From positions 1 to 12,371 of the forward strand of contig DAORPQ010000082.1 in the NCBI GenBank assembly GCA_035442025.1: a stretch of DNA of 12,371 nt, given 5' to 3'. Positions 6,551-12,371 of the stretch are shown one piece after another; positions within the stretch are counted from its first letter, which is position 1; each line of letters starts with the position of its first letter. A program made the position numbers and the translations under genes. Origin of the DNA: Competibacter_A sp003527885 (GTDB lineage Bacteria > Pseudomonadota > Gammaproteobacteria > Competibacterales > Competibacteraceae). The notes beneath the pieces are model-generated. The model searched no databases, was not told the origin of the DNA, and worked only from the letters and a program-made list of their open reading frames with translations.

Positions 6551-8173
6551 ATGCATTATCGAGCCTGTTTGTGGATGATCTTGAGCGTTTTACTTTGGAG
6601 CTTTGAAGCAGAAGCGGCCAAACCGGCTTCCGATGAATTTACCGTGCCGTTGCAAGCCTCTGCCACTGCCCTGCGCCTCAGCCCTAGCGCGCCCGGCCGG
6701 CTCCGACCCGTCAAGGACGACCTGACCGGAGAACCCGCGCTGCGCGCCGGAACCGCTCAGGCCGCCATTGCCGCCGCCATCGGGCAACACGCTTCTGGCT
6801 GTCGCATGATCCGCTTCGAAACCAGTTTCGGCTGGGTGGCGACCGGAACCGCACAATATCCCGCCTCCGAAAACCCGGTCGCCCTTTACCGGTCCCGTCA
6901 GGAAGCCCATTTCAAGGCTTTTTTGGATGCGGACGCCCGACTGGCCGGCTGCTTGGCTCGATTGGATCAGGAGGCTCGGCGCAAAATCACCGAAACCCTG
7001 GAGCAAAACGATGGCATCCGGCTAGCGCTCGTCAATCTGGCGCTGACTGAAATCGAAAAGAGGGAGCAGGCGCTGCGAATCCTGGCGCGCGGTTATGTCA
7101 GTTATTCGGTCGAGGAAGACCCCAAGCAGCGCACGGTCTACGTGAATCTGGTCACTACCCCCAAGACCGCCAGCCGCATGACGCGCCCCGCGCCGGGCGC
7201 GGTCGAAGCGATCACGCTGCAAGAGGGTTTGCGGCAGATCCAGGCCGAAATCGGCGCCGGACTCATTCCGGCGACCGGCAGCCGCTTGATCGTGGTCAAT
7301 GCGACCGGCGAACTCGCGCTGGTCGGCTATGCCGTCAATCTGATCGGGACTCATCCAGAACCTGGGGCTCAGGAAAAACTGCGCGTCGATGCCGAGAAAA
7401 TCGCCACCAGCCGCGCTGTCGAGGCGCTCATGGCTCTGGCGTCGGGCGACGATTCGGCATGGCAAAGAAGCCTGGACGAAATTACCCGAAGCGAGGTTCA
7501 AATGCTTTATGCCGGCTACGCGGAGGGCGAACCCAGCATCGCTCGTTTCATGCAAATTCGCGATTTTGCCTTAGCTTCCCTCAAGAACGATTCCGGCCTG
7601 GAAGCCTTGCGGGAAGGCGGCTTGCCAAAGACGGCAAGCTTCAAACGGTTCGCGACTGAAAATACTGTCGCCGTCGCGGTCACTTATACGCCTCCCGTCA
7701 AAAAACGGGTCGTCAAGCCGGCCCCGCCGCCACCCTCGCGCGCGAGCGCGCCAGCCGCAACAGTCAAGCCAGCGGCTCCGCCCGTCGGAACGTTACCGCC
7801 GGCTCCCGCCACACCAGCCGCCAACCCGCCCGCTCCAACGTCTCCAGCACCGTCCGCGCCCCCGAGCAGCGCACCCACACCGCTCGCTCCCGCGCCTCCA
7901 GCCTCAAATACCGCGCCCGCACCGGCCGCTCCACCAGCGCCAGCACCGGCCGCTTCACCAGCGCCAGCACCGGCCGCTCCACCAGCGCCAGCACCGGCCG
8001 CTCCACCAGCGCCAGCACCGGCCGCTTCACCAGCAGCACCAGTGCCAGCCAGCGCGGTTGCCCCGGCCACACCTAAAGCCGAACCGACCCCGGCATCGCC
8101 TGTGCCGCAAACCGGACCCTCCACCGGCAACAAGGGCGCTGTTGACGGAGCAAAACCGGTCGAGACACGCTAA
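6551..8173 (+). CDS. Secreted protein with Ala/Pro-rich repeat tail, function unknown
   Basis: I do not recognise this 540-residue protein with confidence. A signal peptide (1-22, hydrophobic core about 5-17, likely cut after AEA) directs export. The putative globular part (about 25-375) has two cysteines, Cys84 and Cys134, which could form a disulfide. It also has a helical, charged region (about 110-180) and a segment at 221-310 with GLIPATGSRLIVVNATGEL (237-255) followed by an Ala-rich helix with AEKIATSRAVEALMAL (281-296). That last part loosely recalls periplasmic proteins of the LPP20/DUF6844 kind, a weak impression. From about 381 to the end the protein is almost all Ala, Pro, Ser and Thr, preceded by a basic KKRVVKP patch, and includes exact 8-residue repeats. 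Such tails often span the cell wall or envelope. The start has AGGAG 5 nt upstream. It faces mutM tail to tail with a 16-nt gap. Confidence 0.85.
   Translation: MHYRACLWMILSVLLWSFEAEAAKPASDEFTVPLQASATALRLSPSAPGRLRPVKDDLTGEPALRAGTAQAAIAAAIGQHASGCRMIRFETSFGWVATGTAQYPASENPVALYRSRQEAHFKAFLDADARLAGCLARLDQEARRKITETLEQNDGIRLALVNLALTEIEKREQALRILARGYVSYSVEEDPKQRTVYVNLVTTPKTASRMTRPAPGAVEAITLQEGLRQIQAEIGAGLIPATGSRLIVVNATGELALVGYAVNLIGTHPEPGAQEKLRVDAEKIATSRAVEALMALASGDDSAWQRSLDEITRSEVQMLYAGYAEGEPSIARFMQIRDFALASLKNDSGLEALREGGLPKTASFKRFATENTVAVAVTYTPPVKKRVVKPAPPPPSRASAPAATVKPAAPPVGTLPPAPATPAANPPAPTSPAPSAPPSSAPTPLAPAPPASNTAPAPAAPPAPAPAASPAPAPAAPPAPAPAAPPAPAPAASPAAPVPASAVAPATPKAEPTPASPVPQTGPSTGNKGAVDGAKPVETR
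7913..8045 (+). repeat. 24-bp tandem repeat encoding Ala/Pro octapeptides
   Basis: Four complete 24-bp units lie at 7928-7951, 7952-7975, 7976-7999 and 8000-8023, with degenerate part-copies on both sides. Each encodes APPAPAPA or ASPAPAPA (residues 460-491). The units differ only at one base (CCA or TCA at the second codon), so the array looks recently expanded. Because the unit is a multiple of three, copy-number change keeps the frame. Confidence 0.9.
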
Positions 8174-8189
8174 ATTTTCGGGCGCCGGG

Positions 8190-9005
8190 CTAAGCTTGGC
8201 AGCGCGGACAGAAATAGGTCGCCCGCTGACCGATCCGGCCTTGCCGGATCGGTTCGCCGCAAACGGGACACGCCAACGCCCGGCGGCCGTAGACTTTGAG
8301 ACATTGCTGGAAATAGCCCGGCTCGCCCTGGCCTCCGACGAAATCCCGCAAAGTGGTGCCCCCGCGGCGGATGGCTTCGGCCAACACCTCGCGGATCGCG
8401 GTCGCCAGTCGCTGGTAGTCGGCCAACGTGACGCGGCCAGCCGGCCGTAAGGGATGAAGGCCCGCCGCGAACAATGACTCGTTGGCGTAGATATTGCCAA
8501 CCCCCACGACCACCCGGTTAGCCATGATGAAAACCTTGACCGCTGTAGTCCGGCCTCGCGCTTGTCGGTGAAGATAAGCCCCGGTAAACGCTTCGTCGAA
8601 CGGTTCGGGGCCGAGCGTTTGGAGGAGCGGATACTGGTCTGGAGGCTTTCGGGTCCACAACACGGCGCCAAAGCGCCGGGCGTCGTTGAAACGCAGGCAA
8701 TGCCCGCTCGCCAGCACCCAATCCACATGATCGTGCTTCACTAACGGCGTATCGGCGGGCAGCACTCGCAGTCGGCCTGACATGCCCAAGTGAAGGATTG
8801 CGGTGCCGGCGTCGGTACCCAGCAATAAATACTTCGCGCGCCGGTCGATCCGCCTTATCGTCTGTCCCGCCAGTTCCATCGGCAATTCGTCCGGCACCGG
8901 CCAGCGCAAGCGAGCTTGCCGGACCACGACCCGGACGACCCGCTGGCCGAGCAGATAGGGCGCGATCCCGCTGCGGATGGTTTCGACTTCGGGTAGTTCG
9001 GGCAT
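8190..9005 (-). CDS. mutM: Formamidopyrimidine-DNA glycosylase
   Basis: Fpg/MutM is a bifunctional DNA glycosylase/AP lyase that removes 8-oxoguanine and formamidopyrimidines. The 271-residue protein starts MPELPEVET, giving the catalytic Pro2 and Glu3 after Met removal. RRAKYLLL carries the conserved lysine (Lys58), GNIYANE is the conserved mid-protein motif, and the C-terminal zinc finger is CPVC...CPRC. The frame opens with GTG at 9008, but the start must be ATG 9005 because the catalytic proline must directly follow Met. AAGGA lies 9 nt before it. The ATG shares its A with the stop of the preceding gene (TGATG), so mutM is probably translated as part of the ABC operon. All key residues are present. 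Confidence 0.97.
   Translation of the reverse strand: MPELPEVETIRSGIAPYLLGQRVVRVVVRQARLRWPVPDELPMELAGQTIRRIDRRAKYLLLGTDAGTAILHLGMSGRLRVLPADTPLVKHDHVDWVLASGHCLRFNDARRFGAVLWTRKPPDQYPLLQTLGPEPFDEAFTGAYLHRQARGRTTAVKVFIMANRVVVGVGNIYANESLFAAGLHPLRPAGRVTLADYQRLATAIREVLAEAIRRGGTTLRDFVGGQGEPGYFQQCLKVYGRRALACPVCGEPIRQGRIGQRATYFCPRCQA
8229..8253. other. Strong hairpin inside the 3' end of mutM
   Basis: Bases 8229-8239 pair perfectly with 8243-8253 (11 bp, 3-nt loop). It lies inside the mutM zinc-finger coding region and 55 nt past the stop of the convergent secreted-protein gene. No U-tract follows. It could help end the plus-strand transcript, or may simply reflect the repeated Ile-Arg/Gly codons. Confidence 0.35.
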
Positions 9006-9547
9006 CACTCGCTGTCCTTTGCTTTCATCAGCAAGGTCTCGATGGACGGCGCCAAAAAGCTTTCCGCCGCGCTGGTGAGCAGTCGATACAGCCTGTCGGG
9101 ACAGAGATGGACCGTGGGGCCGATTTGCAGGTACCGTTGACCGTCAGTGGGGGCGGTGGCGCCGAAGCGTATCTCCCGGTCATCCAGCCATAACCGCAGT
9201 TTGGGAGGTTCGAGCTGTAAGGTTTTCGGGTCCAAGGCGGCGGCGGAGTAATGTAACTCACAGCGCGTTTGCGCAAGCTGCTGGACCGGTTCGAGCAGCG
9301 CCGGATTGGCCGGGCCGGTCGCCGGCGCGGTCATCCACCACCGACCCGCACGCCGTTCGAAAGCCAGTGACGGCTGACCGGGCCGCTCGACGGTAATGCG
9401 CCCGATCCGTGCTGGCGCCAAATCCAGCAAGGGCGGTAGTTCCGCCGACCGATCCTGGCTGGACCCGAACCACGCTAGCGTGGCCAGCGTCCCGGCCACC
9501 AGGAATAATCCCCCATTGAACCATTGCCGTCGCGCCAAGGCGTTCAT
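9005..9547 (-). CDS. Membrane-anchored DUF4340-like protein of the ABC operon
   Basis: A 180-residue protein with one N-terminal transmembrane helix (about 12-28) and an extracytoplasmic part. RIGRITVERPGQPSLAFERR (48-67) followed by GRWWMTAPATGPAN (68-81) is the pattern of the DUF4340 family: a short strand, then 'F.r..g.W...P...pa'. Proteins of this family regularly follow GldG-type genes in operons; their function is unknown. The start ATG 9547 lies 2 nt after the GldG stop, with no Shine-Dalgarno, which suggests coupling. The frame opens further upstream to 9724, but that part would overlap the GldG gene and is low-complexity. It ends in TGATG with mutM. It is shorter than many DUF4340 proteins. 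Confidence 0.75.
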   Translation of the reverse strand: MNALARRQWFNGGLFLVAGTLATLAWFGSSQDRSAELPPLLDLAPARIGRITVERPGQPSLAFERRAGRWWMTAPATGPANPALLEPVQQLAQTRCELHYSAAALDPKTLQLEPPKLRLWLDDREIRFGATAPTDGQRYLQIGPTVHLCPDRLYRLLTSAAESFLAPSIETLLMKAKDSE

Positions 9548-9549
9548 GT

Positions 9550-10929
9550 TTAGCGCCGTCGCCGCCGGTGCCAGATCAACCAGCCGCCGACCAACAAACC
9601 ACCCGGAATGACGATCAGGAACAAAGCGGCGAGCAGCGAAAGCGCGCCGTCCGAAAGATTCAGGCTCTGATCGGGAATCGTCTTGGGGCGGATGATGACC
9701 GGAGCCTCTTGCAGCGTCAGCCAATTGAGGAGGTTGAGTCCCAGTTCCAAGTTAGCCCCGTTACCCAGGTAGGTATTCGATAAGAAATCGCCATCCCCAA
9801 TGATGGCAATGCGCTGCTGAAGGGATGCCTCGGGCGCTGGGTCTGGAGCCGTGTTGGCAGGGCTGGGTCGAAACAGCGCCACGCCCACGGTCAGCGGCCC
9901 TTCCCGCTTGCCGGCGTTGGCATCGTGTTGGCTAGAACCCTCCACCGGACCGGTTTCGGTTCGGGAGCCGGCTTGGCTTTCCAGCAGTACAGCCGCGCGC
10001 CAGCCGGCGGCCGGCCGAACCTCCAAGGCGACCGCTTGCGGCAATAATGTGGGCGCCCTCAAAGACTCGGTAACAGGATGCGGCCCATAGTCCACGATGG
10101 GAATGAAAGCAGGATTTTTGATGCCGAGCCGCGCGGTATCTGGATCCATCACCACACCGGGCAGCGCGGAAATTCCAAGCATCTGCGCCAGCGCCTGTAG
10201 CCCGGAAGGATCGTCGGGTTCCCACAACCACAACAGATGGCCACCGCGTTCTAGATAATCGAGGATCGCCCGAACCTCGGCGGTCGCCAGCGACCGTTGC
10301 GGCCCGGCGATGACCAGCGCCGTGATGGCCGGCGGGATAGAAGGCTCTTTCGACAAATCGAGCGATCTCGTTCGAATGCCGATTTTTTCCAACTCCCGGC
10401 CGAAGGCCCCCAGATCGTAATTGGCTGCTCCCAGTGGCTTGCGTTCGCCGTGGCCTTCCAGGAACAGGACGGTTCGCCCTTGCTGGCGGGCCAGGCGCTG
10501 CAAGACCAACGTGAGGCTTTGCTCGTCAAGCTGCCGGACCTTCTCACCCCGACCCTGATATTCGACGTACAACTCACCATCCAAGGTCACACCGAGCTCA
10601 CGCACCCGATCCGGCAACAGATCGGGATTGACGAAGGTCAGCGTCAGGTCCGGCTTGGCGCGCCGATAGCGTTCGATCAGGCGGCTGATGCCATCGCGCA
10701 GAGCCGGATTGTCGCGGGCGAAGGCGGTGATTCGTGCCGGTTCGCTCAAGCCGGCCAGCAACGTCCGACTCGCTTCGGATAAGGTGTTACGCCCGCCGGC
10801 GGTCCAATCGACCCGGATCACATAGCGGGTGCTCAACCAGGCTAGCAGCCCGACCACCAAACCAAAAAAGAGCAAAAACAGCAGGCTTTGCAGCCGCAAT
10901 CTCCGGCGTACCGAGGAATTTAACCACAT
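9550..10929 (-). CDS. GldG-family ABC transporter auxiliary protein
   Basis: A 459-residue membrane protein of the GldG / ABC-transport auxiliary family. A transmembrane helix near the N-terminus (about 15-36) and another at the C-terminus (about 428-453, then HRRRRR) bracket a large extracytoplasmic region. Family features are the early DWTAGGRNTLSEASRTLL (41-58), FLEGHGERK (156-164), ALVIAGPQRSL (204-214), WLWEPDD (234-240) and GDGDFLSNTYLGN (378-390). Residues about 322-372 form a polar insert rich in Ser, Glu, Pro and Ala. The start at 10929 follows the permease stop after 3 nt. The family is best known from Bacteroidetes gliding motility, but homologues outside that phylum have no known link to gliding and no established substrate. 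Confidence 0.87.
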   Translation of the reverse strand: MWLNSSVRRRLRLQSLLFLLFFGLVVGLLAWLSTRYVIRVDWTAGGRNTLSEASRTLLAGLSEPARITAFARDNPALRDGISRLIERYRRAKPDLTLTFVNPDLLPDRVRELGVTLDGELYVEYQGRGEKVRQLDEQSLTLVLQRLARQQGRTVLFLEGHGERKPLGAANYDLGAFGRELEKIGIRTRSLDLSKEPSIPPAITALVIAGPQRSLATAEVRAILDYLERGGHLLWLWEPDDPSGLQALAQMLGISALPGVVMDPDTARLGIKNPAFIPIVDYGPHPVTESLRAPTLLPQAVALEVRPAAGWRAAVLLESQAGSRTETGPVEGSSQHDANAGKREGPLTVGVALFRPSPANTAPDPAPEASLQQRIAIIGDGDFLSNTYLGNGANLELGLNLLNWLTLQEAPVIIRPKTIPDQSLNLSDGALSLLAALFLIVIPGGLLVGGWLIWHRRRRR

Positions 10930-10932
10930 GCC

Positions 10933-11685
10933 TCAATCCCGCAATCGCCCATCGTTCAGTCGCTGGATCGCCAAACCGATACAGGCCGCGCTGAACAAGA
11001 GGTAATACATCAGATCGGCGCTATCGAACAATCCCAACAACAGCGCATCGTAATGGCGCAGCAACGACAGGTAGCCGAACAAACCCTGGGCCGTTTCCCG
11101 GCCGCTACTGGCCGCATCAACGACGCACAGGAACAACAATAGCCCTAAAGTGGAAATCGCCGCTATCACCGGTTGGGCGGTCAGCGTGGACAGATAAAGT
11201 CCGGCGGCGGTAAAGCTCGCGGCCAGCAAAGCAAGTCCCAACGCCCCAGCGAACAGTTTGCCGAAATCGAGCGTCGTACCGACGGCCAGGGTCAGGGGCA
11301 TCAAGCTGATCAAGCCGGTCACGCCGAGCAGGAAGGCCAACACCCCCAGATACTTGCCCAGGACAATCGCCGCCGCCCCCACCGGAGCCGACAGCAACAG
11401 ATCGAGCGTGCGTGTTTTGCGCTCTTCACTGAACAGGCGCATGGTCAGCAATGGCGCGAGCAGCAACAAACACCAGGCCGCGACCCGAAACAAAGGAGCG
11501 GCGACCAAGTCCGTCACGCCGGGCGGATTTTCCAAACCGCCCAAACGGCCCTGTAAGTTCCGAAACTCATCGACCAGAATCAGAAAAATCCACGCCAGCC
11601 CCCCTTGCACCACCGCCAGCAAGGTCCAGGCTAAAGGTGAAAGCAACAAACTTCGCAATTCGCGGCCGGCGATCGTGAAAATCAT
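10933..11685 (-). CDS. ABC-2 type permease (GldF-like)
   Basis: The inner-membrane channel subunit of the ABC system. The 250-residue protein has about six membrane segments (roughly 17-38, 65-82, 107-133, 143-167, 171-190, 224-241). MRLFSEERKTRTLDLLLSA (82-100) is the conserved cytoplasmic coupling motif of ABC-2 permeases of the GldF/NosY type. Its ATG (11685) overlaps the ATPase stop as ATGA, and its own stop is 3 nt before the GldG-like gene, so ATPase, permease and GldG-like proteins should be made together. Cargo unknown. Confidence 0.9.
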   Translation of the reverse strand: MIFTIAGRELRSLLLSPLAWTLLAVVQGGLAWIFLILVDEFRNLQGRLGGLENPPGVTDLVAAPLFRVAAWCLLLLAPLLTMRLFSEERKTRTLDLLLSAPVGAAAIVLGKYLGVLAFLLGVTGLISLMPLTLAVGTTLDFGKLFAGALGLALLAASFTAAGLYLSTLTAQPVIAAISTLGLLLFLCVVDAASSGRETAQGLFGYLSLLRHYDALLLGLFDSADLMYYLLFSAACIGLAIQRLNDGRLRD

Positions 11686-12371
11686 TCGGCTGGCGACCTT
11701 CCCAGCGTCAACTCAACGAAAATGCATTCCAGGTCGGCATATTCGGGCGTCAATTCCCACAAATCCCAATGCCCCGCGCGGGCTTGATCGAGCACAGCGC
11801 GCTGTAGCGCCAAACCGGACCCATGATGCAACCGAAAACGGCCATTGCCTAAAATCTCGACGCGCGCCACGCCCGGTAGCTCAGCCAGACTCGACGCGGC
11901 AGGCGGCGCATTCAAGCCGATGCGCAAACAAACCGATTCGCGGCGCTGGCCCCACTCAGCCAGCGCGCTGGCGTACACCAACCGCCCATCCTTCATGATC
12001 TGGACATGACTGCAAACCGCCTGCACTTCCGCCAACAGGTGAGTGGATAAAATCACGCCGTGGTTCTCTTGCAATTCACCGATCAGCGTTCGGATCGCTT
12101 GAAGTTGGAGAGGGTCTAGGCCAATGGTCGGTTCGTCCAGCAAAATGACCGGCGGATCGTGTAAGATCGCTTGCGCGATGCCGACCCGCTGTCGATAACC
12201 CTTGGACAGGTTGCCGTTCAAGCGCTGGCCGACGCCAGCCAACCCACACCGCTCCTTCGCTCGTGCGACTGCCGCACGACTCGCCGCGCGATCGAGCCCG
12301 TGCAGGCGGGCGCTGTAATGCAACTGCTCGTCCACGGTCAATTCTTGATAAAGGGGCGGCTGTTCGGGCAG
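11682..12371 (-). CDS. ABC transporter ATP-binding protein, C-terminal part (runs off right edge)
   Basis: The last 229 residues of the cytoplasmic ATPase that powers the permease next door. Walker A and the true start lie right of the window; the frame is open to base 12371. Visible are the segment LPEQPPLYQELTVDE (1-15), typical of the GldA/NosF-type ATPases after the Q-loop, the signature LSKGYRQRVG (55-64), Walker B VILLDEP (75-81) and the H-loop STHLLAE, with the switch histidine at 111. A C-terminal extension of about 90 residues follows, as in many family members. The TTG at 12341 is internal and not the start. The stop overlaps the permease start by 4 nt. Confidence 0.93.
   Translation of the reverse strand: MPEQPPLYQELTVDEQLHYSARLHGLDRAASRAAVARAKERCGLAGVGQRLNGNLSKGYRQRVGIAQAILHDPPVILLDEPTIGLDPLQLQAIRTLIGELQENHGVILSTHLLAEVQAVCSHVQIMKDGRLVYASALAEWGQRRESVCLRIGLNAPPAASSLAELPGVARVEILGNGRFRLHHGSGLALQRAVLDQARAGHWDLWELTPEYADLECIFVELTLGRSPAE

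Noticed and set aside
6316..6552. 78-codon minus-strand frame opposite the small CNB-like ORF
   Set aside because: The plus strand has the good ribosome binding site and the CNB-like pattern; the minus product resembles nothing.
7022..7555. 177-codon minus-strand frame inside the secreted-protein gene
   Set aside because: Shadow frame with no start context; the plus strand has a signal peptide and ribosome binding site.
7913..8045. CRISPR-like repeat array
   Set aside because: Units are directly adjacent without spacers and encode in-frame Ala/Pro repeats.
7684..8133. Ala/Gly-rich minus-strand frame over the repeat region
   Set aside because: It is the complement of the Ala/Pro repeat; low complexity gives long open frames on both strands.
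8027..8728. 233-codon minus-strand frame overlapping mutM
   Set aside because: Different frame from mutM on the same strand; no motifs, and mutM is unambiguous.
9548..9724. Upstream extension of the DUF4340-like gene by 59 codons
   Set aside because: It would overlap the end of the GldG-like gene; the ATG at 9547 directly precedes the membrane helix.

Overview
The window is a GC-rich, densely packed chromosomal segment of a Gram-negative proteobacterium. Outer-membrane genes (Kdo transferase WaaA, a lipid A late acyltransferase, the lipoprotein MlaA) together with CysZ point to Gammaproteobacteria. A Competibacter-like lineage is a guess from overall protein character and has not been tested. 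No rRNA, tRNA, CRISPR array, transposase or phage gene is visible. Both ends of the window cut through genes.

Layout, left to right. (1) Positions 1-1716, minus strand: malate dehydrogenase (mdh), then a strong hairpin, then the N-terminal 200 residues of propionyl-CoA synthetase (prpE), which runs off the left edge. The mdh-prpE gap holds a perfect 17-bp palindrome lying exactly in the spacer of a candidate prpE promoter. (2) Positions 1717-2186: a 470-bp divergent intergenic region with a GC-rich hairpin in the mdh leader and, facing right, a TATAAT box next to a GGTTCC/GGAACC inverted repeat. (3) Positions 2187-4218, plus strand: cysZ (sulfate permease) and waaA, 4 nt apart. (4) Positions 4215-6067, minus strand: mlaA, a 73-residue DUF2007-like protein and a lipid A acyltransferase, tightly packed. 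The acyltransferase meets waaA tail to tail with a 4-nt overlap, so two enzymes acting on the same lipid A-Kdo molecule lie back to back. (5) Positions 6304-8173, plus strand: a 54-residue protein resembling the first part of a cyclic-nucleotide-binding domain, and a 540-residue secreted protein with a long Ala/Pro tail containing 24-bp tandem repeats. (6) Positions 8190-12371, minus strand: a GldA/GldF/GldG-type ABC operon (partial ATPase, permease, GldG-like protein, small membrane-anchored DUF4340-like protein) ending in mutM (Fpg DNA glycosylase). Every junction overlaps or is only a few nucleotides long.

Working together: mdh and prpE suggest propionate/C4-acid metabolism. WaaA, the acyltransferase and MlaA all serve outer-membrane lipid construction or asymmetry. 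The ABC operon encodes an ATPase-permease-extracytoplasmic subunit machine of unknown cargo, with mutM probably translated from the same message. The least explained parts are the small CNB-like ORF, the Ala/Pro-tailed secreted protein beside it and the palindrome before prpE.
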